DNA of 64,000 nucleotides from Bacteroidota bacterium (GTDB lineage: Bacteria; Bacteroidota; JABWAT01): NCBI GenBank assembly GCA_020161835.1, contig JAIUNL010000004.1, positions 129,049-193,048 on the forward strand, written 5' to 3'. Each line of letters starts with the position of its first letter. Position 1 is the stretch's first letter. A program made the translations under genes and the position numbers. The notes under the pieces are model-generated. The model saw only the letters and a program-made list of their open reading frames with translations, had not been told where the DNA came from and did no database searches. Shown one piece after another: positions 1 through 9,145 of the stretch.

Positions 1-1
1 T

Positions 2-718
2 GGCGGAAACGGTGGGAATGCAAAAGAAATGACCGGGATGAACAAGGTCGCGGATAAAAATGGATTCATTGTTGTTTACCCGAACGGGACAGGAAAACTC
101 AATAACCGCCTTTTAACCTGGAATGCCGGCGATTGCTGCGGATATGCACAGGAAAACCAAATTGATGATGTTGGATTTCTTTCGGCACTGATTGACACAC
201 TTGGTCACAGGTTTCAGGTAAATCAAAAAAAAGTGTTTGCTACCGGTATGTCGAATGGCGGAATGATGGCTTACAGACTTGCCTATGAACGTCCGGATGT
301 TATAGCAGCAATTGCTCCGGTTGGTGCAACAATGGCAATGAATCAGATTTCACCCAAAGGTCCTGTATCCGTTTTAGCCATCAATGGGATGAAAGATTTG
401 CATGTTCCGTATGAAGGTGGAATTGGACCTGAATCAATTGTGAAACAGGACTGGAGACCGGTTGAAGAATCGGTCATGACCTGGGTAAAGGCAAATCAGT
501 GCAATCCTGTTCCGGTTGTTGATACAAAACCAGCATACCGTATCGACACATATTTTTCTCAGAACCGGTTTTATGAGGTGGCTTTGGTGACAGTTTTTGA
601 AGGAGGTCACGCCTGGCCCGGCGGAGAAAAAGGTTTTATTTTAGGTGATAAACCTGAACCGGAACCGAATGCTTCACAGTTAATCTGGGAATTCTTCAGC
701 CGGCATTCAAGGCCATAA
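2..718 (+). CDS. Secreted PHB depolymerase/feruloyl esterase-like hydrolase, 5' truncated
   Basis: Alpha/beta hydrolase of the esterase-PHB depolymerase (LpqC-like) family, predicted to cleave ester bonds in extracellular polyesters or feruloylated polysaccharides. The reading frame is open to the window edge, so the start and probable signal peptide lie outside. Counting from the Met at 29, the nucleophile is Ser75 in GMSNGG (GxSxG), the acid probably Asp123 in NGMKDLHVPY and the base His194 in GGHAWPGG. The family signatures VVYPNG and DDVGFL are present. The end is sound: the stop is followed within a few bases by the convergent CHAD gene. Substrate cannot be told from sequence. Confidence 0.85.
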   Translation, partial: GGNGGNAKEMTGMNKVADKNGFIVVYPNGTGKLNNRLLTWNAGDCCGYAQENQIDDVGFLSALIDTLGHRFQVNQKKVFATGMSNGGMMAYRLAYERPDVIAAIAPVGATMAMNQISPKGPVSVLAINGMKDLHVPYEGGIGPESIVKQDWRPVEESVMTWVKANQCNPVPVVDTKPAYRIDTYFSQNRFYEVALVTVFEGGHAWPGGEKGFILGDKPEPEPNASQLIWEFFSRHSRP

Positions 719-721
719 GTC

Positions 722-1534
722 TTATCTTCTTACCTGTTCTTTGAAGCTTTCAATACCTTCAGCCTGGCGTAATCTGAAAAACCGGATAATCTGTCTGAAA
801 TTTTTTAACCGGTCTTTGTTGCCTGAGGCAAACTGTTCTACATTTTTCAAAAGAACATCCAAATCTTGTATTTTTCCAAGTTTTTTCTGCCAGTCAGTCA
901 ATTTTTCAAGAACCCAGGGGTCAACAGGATATTTCTCATTTAAAACAAAGCAGGCATATTTTGATCGCTTGACCACAAGCCTGAAATCATGTAAAGATTC
1001 CGGATCGTTGAAATTGATTTTCTGCATTCCCCTTGTCATATCCTGCAAAACAGAAATCAGTTGCCGGTTCCAGATTAAATAATCACCGGAAATCTCGCTC
1101 TGTTCAATTTCAGGAATGACCATTTTCATTGCCTGGTCTGTCAGATTTACAGTTTTTCGGGATGGTAACCATGAAATTCCGCAAAGTTTTTTTTCCTCAG
1201 CCTCAAGAAAGGCATCAAAATCAAGTAAAACAGGGAATTCATTAACATACTGAAGAATCACCCGGCGCTGAACCTGAATATCCCGTATTTTACCCGGTTT
1301 TTTCATCCAGGTTTTAAGCACAGAAAGTAAACGAAAACTCTCAGAAGAACCAATCAGATTTAAATGAGCCATAATCTGCCGGATCCCCACCCTTAACTGG
1401 TGAACCGAATCACGATGGGCAGAAAGCCGTGCCTCATCCAAATGAGTCAGAACTGACTCCCATTCTGCTCTGAAACGATCTGCCGGTCCCGACTTCCCGG
1501 CTGTTTCTTGCCCGGCCGGGTTTGATTTGTTCAT
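722..1534 (-). CDS. CHAD domain protein
   Basis: A 270-residue, almost wholly helical protein with the two characteristic CHAD half-repeats: HQLRVGIRQI near the N-terminus and HDFRLVVKRSKYACFV in the second half, each with the conserved His and basic residues. CHAD domains are known to bind inorganic polyphosphate and often accompany polyP metabolism; no polyphosphate kinase or CYTH triphosphatase is next to it here. I chose the ATG at 1534 rather than the upstream start at 1564 because AAAGGA lies about 7 bases before it and the family match starts after it. No signal peptide, so cytoplasmic. Convergent with the esterase, divergent from the TolB-like gene. Confidence 0.8.
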   Translation of the reverse strand: MNKSNPAGQETAGKSGPADRFRAEWESVLTHLDEARLSAHRDSVHQLRVGIRQIMAHLNLIGSSESFRLLSVLKTWMKKPGKIRDIQVQRRVILQYVNEFPVLLDFDAFLEAEEKKLCGISWLPSRKTVNLTDQAMKMVIPEIEQSEISGDYLIWNRQLISVLQDMTRGMQKINFNDPESLHDFRLVVKRSKYACFVLNEKYPVDPWVLEKLTDWQKKLGKIQDLDVLLKNVEQFASGNKDRLKNFRQIIRFFRLRQAEGIESFKEQVRR

Positions 1535-1614
1535 CAGAAATCCTTTAATTAGTAATCTTTGCAACTTACAATAAATTCAGCACTTAATCTATACGACAGG
1601 ATCAGGAGATAAAA

Positions 1615-2667
1615 ATGAACCTTAAACCAGTACTTACCTTAACTGGTTTGCTTTTTTCAACCTCACTTTTGGCACAAAATGACGATGCAACCCTGATTTT
1701 TCCCGGGGAAAAAAATTTCAAATCAGTGAAACAACTCACTTTCAAAGGTGAAAATGCAGAAGCCTATTTAAGTGAAAATGATCAGCAGCTCATTTTTCAG
1801 TCAGCCAATGACACCACACCCTGTGATCAGATTTTTACCATGACTCTAGACGGGAAGAATGTTACAAAAGTTTCTTCTGGTGGCGGAAAAACAACCTGCT
1901 CTTACTTCATTCCCGGAACAAACCGGATTATTTATGCTTCAACCCGGGGTGCAGGTTCAGCATGCCCACCTCCGCCAGATTATTCAAAAGGATATGTCTG
2001 GGCGATTTACGATACCTTTGACCTGTTTACTGCAGATACTGACGGTAAAAATGTAACTCAACTTACCACAACTGCCGGATATGATGCAGAGGCAACTCTT
2101 TCCTTTGACGGAAAAAAGATTGTCTTTACCTCCACCAGAAACGGCGATCTTGATATTTACACCATGAATGTGGATGGTTCTGATCTGAAACAGCTTACTT
2201 TTGCCCTCGGATATGATGGCGGTCCATTTTTCAGCCATGACGGAAAAAAAATCATTTACCGTGCCTATCATCCTGCAGGTGAAACAGAACAGGCCGAATA
2301 CAAAGCTTTGCTGGGAGAGAACATCATCAAGCCAATGAATTTTGAAATCTGGATTATGGATGCAGACGGTTCAAACAAAAAACAACTGACCCATGCCGGA
2401 ATGGCGAGTTTTGCTCCGTTTTTTACACCTGATGATAAACACGTCATTTTTTCATCAAACATTGGCGATCCGGTTAAAAAAAGAAATTTTGACCTTTACA
2501 TGGTTGATTCAGAAGGGAAAACGGAACCCAGACAAATCACTACCAGCCCTGGTTTTGATGGTTTCCCGATGTTTACCAAAGATGGCAAAAAACTTGTTTT
2601 CAGTTCGAACCGGAATAATGGCGGCACCCGAAGCACTAACGTTTTCGTTGCAGAATGGCAAAATTGA
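1615..2667 (+). CDS. Secreted TolB-like WD40/PD40 beta-propeller protein
   Basis: 350 residues with a signal peptide of about 20 residues (cleavage near LLAQN). The mature part is built of repeated PD40 blades of the form F-DGKKI-F-S-R-G--DIYTMN-DGS-LKQLT, at least five of which can be read (for example around residues 160-200, 200-235, 255-290 and 300-340). TolB-type propellers in the periplasm are usually interaction platforms; in this phylum such free-standing copies often have no assigned partner. AGGAG sits 7 bases before the ATG. It is followed after 27 bp by the crotonase gene, so the two may be co-transcribed, though no functional link is evident. Confidence 0.8.
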   Translation: MNLKPVLTLTGLLFSTSLLAQNDDATLIFPGEKNFKSVKQLTFKGENAEAYLSENDQQLIFQSANDTTPCDQIFTMTLDGKNVTKVSSGGGKTTCSYFIPGTNRIIYASTRGAGSACPPPPDYSKGYVWAIYDTFDLFTADTDGKNVTQLTTTAGYDAEATLSFDGKKIVFTSTRNGDLDIYTMNVDGSDLKQLTFALGYDGGPFFSHDGKKIIYRAYHPAGETEQAEYKALLGENIIKPMNFEIWIMDADGSNKKQLTHAGMASFAPFFTPDDKHVIFSSNIGDPVKKRNFDLYMVDSEGKTEPRQITTSPGFDGFPMFTKDGKKLVFSSNRNNGGTRSTNVFVAEWQN

Positions 2668-2694
2668 GCCTGACGAAAAAGTAAAGAGGATTCA

Positions 2695-3474
2695 ATGAAA
2701 TTTGAAACGATCATGTACGCCACAGAGGACTCTGTGGCTACGATTACAATCAACCGGCCAGACAAAATGAATGCCCTGAACAAACAGGTTTTCAAAGATC
2801 TTTCTGCCGTTCTTGATGAAATCGGAAACAGTGAAAATGTACGTGGCGTTATCATAACGGGTGCAGGACCGAAAGCATTTGTAGCAGGGGCTGATATTAC
2901 TGAAATTCAGCAGCTCAATACTTCTAATGCAAAAGATTTTGCTACCCGCGGACAAAGTGTTTTCAACCGGATTGAAAATCTGGGTAAACCTGTTATTGCT
3001 GCAGTTAACGGTTTTGCTCTTGGAGGTGGTTGTGAACTGGCAATGGCTTGTACACTTCGTATTGCTTCAGAAAGTGCAAAATTTGGACAACCTGAGGTCA
3101 ATCTTGGTTTGATTCCCGGATATGGCGGGACCCAACGTCTTGTTCGCCTGATTGGGAAAGGCCGTGCAATGGAATTAATTCTCACCGGTGACCTCATTGA
3201 TGCCCGGGAAGCGTTCAGAATTGGTATGGTTAATAAAGTTGTTAACTCACCTGAGTTGCTGCCTGAAGCCCGTCAATTGATGCATAAAATTCTCAGTAAA
3301 GGTCAGATTGCAGTCAGATATTCAATTGAAGCAATCAATTCTTCTGATTCAATTTTATGTGAAGGACTTTCAAAAGAAGCTGCGTTGTTCGGCCTGTCGG
3401 CAACGACGGAAGATGCCCGTGAAGGGATTTCAGCCTTTCTTGAAAAACGTCATCCCAAATTTAAACAAAAATAA
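2695..3474 (+). CDS. Enoyl-CoA hydratase/isomerase (crotonase) family
   Basis: 259-residue soluble crotonase, the usual length for a bacterial enoyl-CoA hydratase. It would hydrate 2-enoyl-CoA to 3-hydroxyacyl-CoA in fatty acid beta-oxidation or butanoate metabolism. The oxyanion-hole motifs AGADI (64-68) and GGG (110-112) are intact, and both acid/base glutamates expected in true hydratases are present, Glu114 in GGCELA and Glu134 in GQPEVNLGLIPGYGG. The PGYGGTQRL block is typical of short-chain hydratases. No thiolase or acyl-CoA dehydrogenase is adjacent, although etfBA lies elsewhere in the window. The CorC-like gene begins 2 bp after its stop. Confidence 0.9.
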   Translation: MKFETIMYATEDSVATITINRPDKMNALNKQVFKDLSAVLDEIGNSENVRGVIITGAGPKAFVAGADITEIQQLNTSNAKDFATRGQSVFNRIENLGKPVIAAVNGFALGGGCELAMACTLRIASESAKFGQPEVNLGLIPGYGGTQRLVRLIGKGRAMELILTGDLIDAREAFRIGMVNKVVNSPELLPEARQLMHKILSKGQIAVRYSIEAINSSDSILCEGLSKEAALFGLSATTEDAREGISAFLEKRHPKFKQK

Positions 3475-3476
3475 AT

Positions 3477-4715
3477 ATGTCAACCGAAACCGGTTATCTG
3501 ATCATACTGGCAGTAACACTCATCATGAGTGGTTTTTTTTCGGGTGCAGAAATTTCTTTTGTAACTGCGAACCGGCTAAAAATTGAAATCAAAAGCCGTC
3601 AGGGCAGACCCGGTGCAATTTTGGCTTCCTGGTTTGTAAATAAACCCGAAAATTTCCTGATTACAACATTGGTTGGTAATAATTTGGCCAATATTGCCTA
3701 TTCAACAGTCATGTCACTTTTTCTGATTCTGGCTTTTGATATTAAAAATATTTTGCTTCAGACCGTAATTTCAACAACTTTGGTGCTTTTTGTGGGTGAA
3801 ATTATCCCTAAAAGTCTGGCACGGCAATTTGCTGACAAGCTGGTTTTCATTATCTGTTATCCGTTGCGTTTTTTTTATTTTGCTTTATATCCGTTTGTAT
3901 TTATTTCAAGAATGGCTTCCCTTCTTTTAATCAGAATTATCGGCATCAAACCAGATTCTTTCGACACGTTCTTCAATTATAAAGATGTTGAAATGATTCT
4001 TGAGGAAGGGAAAATAAACGGCAGTATCGACCCAGGTGAATCTGAACTGATTGAAAACGTCTTTGAACTGAAAGATCAGAAAGTCAGAGCTTCAATGATT
4101 CCCAGAACTGACATTGTGGCCATCGATGTTGCTGATAATATTGAAGACTGCATCCGGATATTCAAAGAATCCGGATTTTCAAAAATTCCCGTTTATGAAG
4201 AGGAAATCGACAATATTACCGGCATCATCCATGCCCATGACCTGTTCAAAAAGCCACAGAGTCTTCAGGAAATTATCCGTCCGGTTATGTTTGTGCCAGA
4301 GTTTAAAAAATCAAGTGAACTGATGAAAGACTTCAGGGATAAAAAAACATCGGTTGCCATTGTGATTGATGAATTTGGTGGCACAGCCGGTTTGGTTACT
4401 CTTGAAGATCTGATTGAAGAACTTGTTGGTGATATTCAGGATGAGTACGATACTGATGAAAACATCCTGAAAAAACTGGATGAAAATGTGTACCTGGTTT
4501 CGGGCCGTACATTGGTTGATGATATTAACGAAAAATTTCTCATTGGAATGGATCAGGGAGACTTTGAAACGGTAGGCGGCTTCGTCATCCACAATTCAGG
4601 CAGAATTCCGCATACAGGTGAAAAACTGGAACTTGGACAGTTTCAATTCACTGTCATCAAAGCTACGAAAAACCGGCTTGATCTGTTGAAACTTCAGATT
4701 AAGCAGACTGAGTAA
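3477..4715 (+). CDS. CNNM/CorC (HlyC) family transporter with CBS pair
   Basis: 412 residues in the canonical order: CNNM/DUF21 membrane domain (about residues 1-190, four hydrophobic segments, start motif SGFFSGAEISFVTANRLK), a CBS pair (about 205-325, containing MIPRTDI and the EFGGTAGLVTLEDLIEELVG signature) and the C-terminal CorC/HlyC transporter-associated domain (about 340-410). Family members are linked to Mg2+ or Co2+ efflux; the old haemolysin label rests on one heterologous experiment. Begins 2 bp after the crotonase stop and 13 bp before the next gene, so probably part of one operon from 2695 to 6336. Confidence 0.88.
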   Translation: MSTETGYLIILAVTLIMSGFFSGAEISFVTANRLKIEIKSRQGRPGAILASWFVNKPENFLITTLVGNNLANIAYSTVMSLFLILAFDIKNILLQTVISTTLVLFVGEIIPKSLARQFADKLVFIICYPLRFFYFALYPFVFISRMASLLLIRIIGIKPDSFDTFFNYKDVEMILEEGKINGSIDPGESELIENVFELKDQKVRASMIPRTDIVAIDVADNIEDCIRIFKESGFSKIPVYEEEIDNITGIIHAHDLFKKPQSLQEIIRPVMFVPEFKKSSELMKDFRDKKTSVAIVIDEFGGTAGLVTLEDLIEELVGDIQDEYDTDENILKKLDENVYLVSGRTLVDDINEKFLIGMDQGDFETVGGFVIHNSGRIPHTGEKLELGQFQFTVIKATKNRLDLLKLQIKQTE

Positions 4716-4728
4716 GGCGGGGGACAGA

Positions 4729-6336
4729 ATGGCTGGAAATACAATTCAGGAAGTTCAGGCAGAATTTGAAAAATCGGCGCTGACTGCTTTAAAACGGGCA
4801 GTACACCAGATTTCGATTGATGCTTTTTCTGTTTCTGCTACCCGTTTTCTTCAAATCATGAACCTGAATCAGGATTTCATGACTTCCGAACTGCTCAACC
4901 ATCTTAGTTTTCAGCAGATGATCTGGGAAGACCTTAACCGGGTTAAATCTCTCTTTTTCAATGTTTTATCTGATCTTGGTGCCACAGCTCCCACAATTTC
5001 TTCACCCCTCGAAGACCGCCGTGATTTTGCAGTGTATTGTGAAGCCAAAGGTTTTATTGGTGAACTTTCAAAAGTGATGACCCGGTATAAAACCTACCCG
5101 GAACCGCCTCAGACCCTGGCAGGCAAATCTGTTTTAAATGAACTGAAACCTGTTATCAGTTACGTTCAGCTCAGACATGCCCAGCTTCTGGCAACCAAAG
5201 CCCAGTTTCTTGAAGATGTAAGCCACCGGTGGGGAGTTGGGTCTGAAACACTCGAAAATCCGCCTTACGCAAGATTTGAAGATCTGGTCAGAATTCAAAC
5301 TTCACTGAACAAACCTGAAGAACAAACCGATACCAACCGGAACAAGATTCAGCAATTGCTTGAATTCCCTCCTCTGTGGCAAGAGCATCTGGCAACCCTT
5401 CCGCAAAGTCAGCTTCTTGAACTTGAACAGATCATTTTAATGGGATCCATTCTCGAAACTGCCCAGAAATTGATCAGTATCGCCAATGATTCAAAAATTA
5501 TTCTGCCCGATTTTCCGATTTTCAAAACTTACCTTCAGTTATTCGGAAAGGTAAATCCGCTTAAAAGAACTGAGGAGCAATCTTACTTTGAAGATTTTCT
5601 GTATGCCATCTGGAAGGAAGGGTTTACCAATACCATTCTGACTTTGCGTGAATCTGGCTTAATGGCGGCTCAGGAAGTCTGGAATCAGATGTATCAGGAT
5701 CTTGATTTTAATACCGATATGCTGATTCAGTCTGCTGAACAAACCAAACTGTTTTCACAACTTGAAGAGCTTGATAAAACTGATGTTTCAATGGATGACA
5801 TCCGGAACCAGTTTATGGATCAGTTCCTTCGTGATGAGATCCCCGGTGTGGTGAAAGCAGTCAGAGGCTTCATGGTTACTCTTCAGAGAGAAGACAATGA
5901 ACCGATCAGAATCGAAACTGCCCGTGCCTTCCGTATGACTGAAAGTTCACTGAACGTTTCAAAACAGGGGCAGATGAAGGAAATCGCAGAATTGGTTGCA
6001 GATGTTCTTGAATCAGATGCCGGAACTTTCCAGTGGATCAGAAAACATGATCAGGATGTTGAAGATGCACTTCTTGCTATTGAATCGCTCAGAATGATTG
6101 CTCTTGAAGAAGAAGTACTCACTCTAGAAAAGATTGAATTACTTGATTCTGTGACGTCACGATGGAAAAAACATATTCTCGATCTGAATATAGACCGGGG
6201 CAGTTCGAAAGCAAAACCTGCCGAAACCAAGGCCAATTTTAAAGACGACTCGGGTTTTGATTTCTTTGGTGATTTAACAGGAGCACTGGGCGATGATCTC
6301 GAAAGTCTCGACTTTGGAGCACTGGATAAAGAATAA
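4729..6336 (+). CDS. Unrecognised 535-residue, mostly helical protein
   Basis: I do not recognise this family. The protein is soluble-looking, with no signal peptide or membrane segment, rich in Leu, Glu and Gln and apparently all-helical, with one Cys only (about residue 104). The last 30 residues are a low-complexity acidic tail rich in Gly, Phe, Asp and Leu (GFDFFGDLTGALGDDL). Codon use resembles its neighbours. It lies 13 bp after the CorC-like gene, preceded by GGGGGACAG about 8 bases before the ATG, suggesting co-transcription. Possible roles as a scaffold or regulatory protein are speculation. Confidence 0.75.
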   Translation: MAGNTIQEVQAEFEKSALTALKRAVHQISIDAFSVSATRFLQIMNLNQDFMTSELLNHLSFQQMIWEDLNRVKSLFFNVLSDLGATAPTISSPLEDRRDFAVYCEAKGFIGELSKVMTRYKTYPEPPQTLAGKSVLNELKPVISYVQLRHAQLLATKAQFLEDVSHRWGVGSETLENPPYARFEDLVRIQTSLNKPEEQTDTNRNKIQQLLEFPPLWQEHLATLPQSQLLELEQIILMGSILETAQKLISIANDSKIILPDFPIFKTYLQLFGKVNPLKRTEEQSYFEDFLYAIWKEGFTNTILTLRESGLMAAQEVWNQMYQDLDFNTDMLIQSAEQTKLFSQLEELDKTDVSMDDIRNQFMDQFLRDEIPGVVKAVRGFMVTLQREDNEPIRIETARAFRMTESSLNVSKQGQMKEIAELVADVLESDAGTFQWIRKHDQDVEDALLAIESLRMIALEEEVLTLEKIELLDSVTSRWKKHILDLNIDRGSSKAKPAETKANFKDDSGFDFFGDLTGALGDDLESLDFGALDKE

Positions 6337-6550
6337 CCAGTGACAGGTGGTGCACAATAAATTACTGAATAATTCGCAAACTATTTATAACTTGATAGCC
6401 AGAAATAGTCGCTTTTTATTCCACTGTCCAAAAAGAAAACCGTTTCACCGGGAATCGAAATTCTTTATTTATCAGCTCTTTAAAACCAACGACTATCAAC
6501 TTTCGAAAACTTAAGCTTACCACCTATCACTTACTACCAACCACCCTTTT

Positions 6551-7312
6551 CTACTCTATATCAATTCCTACCGGACAGTGATCTGACCCCATGACATCAT
6601 CCCATATAAAAGCATTTTTTAACCTTTGACGCAGATCCGGCGTGATGAAAAAGTAATCAATCCGCCAGCCCGTGTTTCGTTCACGGCTGTTGAAACGCTG
6701 ATCCCACCAGGAATATTTTCCGGGAGACTGATCAAATTCACGAAACGTATCGATGTATCCCAGTGAAACGTATTTATCCAGCCAGGCTCTTTCAATTGGC
6801 ATAAAGCCAGACGTTTTTACATTTTCTTTTGGGCGGGCAAGGTCAATTTCTTTATGTGCTGTATTGTAATCACCGCAGGCGATAACAGCCCGTCCCTGTT
6901 TTCTCAGATCTTCACAGATCCGCAAAAACTCATCATAAAATTCCAGTTTGTGCTGAACCCGGTCGTCACCACGGCCACCATTCGGAAAATAAATATTGAA
7001 AAAGGTGAAATCCTTGAAGTCTAAACGAACAGTGCGGCCTTCTGTATCAAACTTCGGGTTTCCGAGTCCGTAAGAAACTGACTCCGGTTGAATCTTGGTA
7101 TAAACTGCTGTTCCGGAATACCCTTTTTTTTCGGCGGAATCAAAATAAACCTGGTAACCGGGTATTTGCAATAATGTTTCATCGAGCTGATCAGGATGTG
7201 CTTTGGTTTCCTGAAGTCCCAGAATATCCGGATTGGTTTTCGTCACCCAATCAATGAATCCTTTTTTCTGAACCGCCCGAATTCCATTTACATTCCACGA
7301 AATCAACCGCAT
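6551..7312 (-). CDS. xth: Exodeoxyribonuclease III
   Basis: 253-residue AP endonuclease/3'-5' exonuclease of the ExoIII/APE1 family, acting in base excision repair. Active-site elements are complete: Asn7 in SWNVNGIRA, the metal ligand Glu35 in LQETK, Asp148 and Asn150 in GDYNTAH, and the Asp244-His245 pair in SDHCP near the C-terminus. Length equals that of bacterial ExoIII. An in-frame GTG lies 6 bases upstream, but GGAG is placed 5 bases before the ATG at 7312, so I chose the ATG. It is transcribed away from the Mla genes and stands alone. Confidence 0.95.
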   Translation of the reverse strand: MRLISWNVNGIRAVQKKGFIDWVTKTNPDILGLQETKAHPDQLDETLLQIPGYQVYFDSAEKKGYSGTAVYTKIQPESVSYGLGNPKFDTEGRTVRLDFKDFTFFNIYFPNGGRGDDRVQHKLEFYDEFLRICEDLRKQGRAVIACGDYNTAHKEIDLARPKENVKTSGFMPIERAWLDKYVSLGYIDTFREFDQSPGKYSWWDQRFNSRERNTGWRIDYFFITPDLRQRLKNAFIWDDVMGSDHCPVGIDIE

Positions 7313-7426
7313 AACCACTCCTTATTTAAGCATTTTTTACAAATAACCTACAAAAATAAAGACAGGACGTGTTCAAATAACAGCGGATTGCTTATTTTTA
7401 TAGTAAGTTGAGATAAGGGAATCAAA

Positions 7427-8218
7427 ATGCCGGCTAGAATTGCTGAAAGTATTGGCGATAATCTGCTTGAAAAAGCAGCCGGATTTAAGGAATTTCTTCA
7501 ATTTTTTGGCGAAGCCATCCGGCAAATGTTTTTATTTTCCCGTCAAAGTCAGGTTGCTTCACTGGTATTGATGCGCCAGATTCTTTTTACCGGATTTGAA
7601 GCACTGACGCTGATTTCACTTATTGCTGCTGCAATCGGTGGAATTATCATTATTGAAGGTCACCTCATATTGGGTGATTTTGGTTCTGGTCAGTTACTTT
7701 ATGTGATTTTGGTAACCGTTGTCGTCAGAGAACTTTCAAGTTTACTGGTTGCTTTTATTATCATTGCACGATCTGGAACGGCTATTTCAACTGAACTCGG
7801 CAACATGGTTGTGAACCATGAAATCGAAGCTCTGCAATCCATCGGGATTTCACCTATTTCCTATCTTGTTGTTCCCCGTGTTTTTGGTGTGGTTGCCGCC
7901 ATGTTTACGCTTACTATTTACTTTACAGTTGCCGGTCTGCTTGGCGGATGGGCGGTGTCTTACTTTTTCTTTCCGATCGGAATCGAAGATTTCTTCATCC
8001 GTCTGCTGAATGAATTGGCCGTTGTTGATATTTTTTCAAGTTTTACCAAAAGCATTGTCTTTGGTTTTGCAGTAGGAACCATTGCCTGTTACCAGGGAAT
8101 GAAAGTTGCTTTTGCTACCACCGAAGTCCCCCAGCGAACAATCAAATCGGTGGTGCAATCACTCACCTGGGTTATCATTCTCGACATTTTAATCACGATG
8201 GTGTTTTATGTCCTCTGA
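7427..8218 (+). CDS. mlaE: MlaE-type phospholipid ABC transporter permease
   Basis: 263 residues; MlaE/YrbE permease with about five to six hydrophobic segments after an amphipathic N-terminal helix. Family marks include the VVVRELSSLLVAFIIIARSGTAISTELG stretch with the conserved E-G-x-x-T region and EIEALQSIGISPISYLVVPRV. In the Mla system the permease dimer sits in the inner membrane and moves phospholipid between inner membrane and periplasmic carriers. AAGGGA precedes the ATG. The gene overlaps mlaF by 11 bp, indicating translational coupling. I infer lipid transport for outer-membrane asymmetry from the family; direction is not determinable. Confidence 0.9.
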   Translation: MPARIAESIGDNLLEKAAGFKEFLQFFGEAIRQMFLFSRQSQVASLVLMRQILFTGFEALTLISLIAAAIGGIIIIEGHLILGDFGSGQLLYVILVTVVVRELSSLLVAFIIIARSGTAISTELGNMVVNHEIEALQSIGISPISYLVVPRVFGVVAAMFTLTIYFTVAGLLGGWAVSYFFFPIGIEDFFIRLLNELAVVDIFSSFTKSIVFGFAVGTIACYQGMKVAFATTEVPQRTIKSVVQSLTWVIILDILITMVFYVL

Positions 8219-8948
8219 TAACGCCCATCTTTTTCTCGAAAATATCACCTTTTCCCATAATGGAAGAGCGCTGATTCAGGACCTGACCCTGAACTTTGAG
8301 AAAGGCAGTTTTTCAGTCATTTTGGGTGGAAGCGGATCAGGAAAAACCATTTTACTTAAAATAATTGGCGGAATTTTATTCCCTGACAATGGTCGAATTG
8401 TTTTGGATGAAATTGATACGGAACACCTGAGCGAAGCTGAAGAAAAACAACTCAGGCAGAAAACGTCGTTTGTATTTCAGGATGGAGCTTTACTTTCAAA
8501 TTTAACGGTTCGTGAAAACCTGATGCTGCCCCTGGATTTTCATTTCCCGGGAATACCCAAAGCCGATAAAATGGAAGCTATTTCAGGATATCTTAACCGG
8601 TATTCCCTTGCTGATATCATGGAAAAAAGACCTGCTGAATTGTCTCAGGCACAAAAAAAACTGTCGGGGTTTATCAGAGCTTTACTTACCCGTCCTGAAA
8701 TACTTTTGATTGATGAACCGCTTGCTTCAGTTGACCCAACGTCTTCCAGACTTATCATCCAGGAACTGGTAAAGCAGAAGTCACAAAAAACCACTATTAT
8801 TGTAGGGGCACAAAGTCTTGACCGGTTTGAAAAATGGTGTGACCGTGTCCTGATTTTTCAAAATGGAAAAGTACTTGAAGAAGGTTCACCGGAACAGGTC
8901 AGAAAATCTGAAAACCCGGTAACGAAAGAACTTTTACATATTGACTGA
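8208..8948 (+). CDS. mlaF: MlaF-type ABC ATPase with degenerate signature and H-loop
   Basis: 246-residue ATPase partner of the MlaE-like permease. Walker A GGSGSGKT (40-47), Q-loop Gln91 and Walker B ILLIDE (165-170, with catalytic Glu170) are intact. The ABC signature, normally LSGGx, reads LSQAQ (145-149), and the switch His expected after the D-loop (VSHD in E. coli MlaF) is replaced by the sequence VGAQS (199-203). The reading frame is continuous and the flanking motifs align without a gap, so these are substitutions, not a frameshift. ATP hydrolysis may be weak, or a partner may supply residues. An A8 run at 8653-8660 lies inside the gene without disturbing the frame. Confidence 0.85.
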   Translation: MSSDNAHLFLENITFSHNGRALIQDLTLNFEKGSFSVILGGSGSGKTILLKIIGGILFPDNGRIVLDEIDTEHLSEAEEKQLRQKTSFVFQDGALLSNLTVRENLMLPLDFHFPGIPKADKMEAISGYLNRYSLADIMEKRPAELSQAQKKLSGFIRALLTRPEILLIDEPLASVDPTSSRLIIQELVKQKSQKTTIIVGAQSLDRFEKWCDRVLIFQNGKVLEEGSPEQVRKSENPVTKELLHID

Positions 8949-9040
8949 AACAGCCGGTGACCTGGGACAGGGGACAAGTGACTAAATTGGTTACGGGTTA
9001 AATACTGGCAAAGAATTAAAAACAGGTGAATCAAGGATTG

Positions 9041-9086
9041 TCATACTGAGTAATTTTTTCTATGAAAAAATTGTATCGAAGTATGA
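9041..9086. repeat. Intergenic stem-loop between mlaF and mlaD
   Basis: An inverted repeat with outer arms TCATACT (9041-9047) and AGTATGA (9080-9086) and an inner perfect stem AATTTTTTC (9052-9060)/GAAAAAATT (9064-9072) around a 3-base loop. It resembles the TGTCATnCTGAG...CGAAG dispersed intergenic repeats common in environmental genomes. It may stabilise or partly terminate the mlaEF message; there is no clear run of T directly after it, so I do not call it a terminator. The rest of 8949-9145 shows no gene. Confidence 0.6.
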
Positions 9087-9145
9087 GTAATAATTTTCAA
9101 GAATTAATCGGGTTCGGGCATATTTCGTCTTTTAAAAACTAAACT

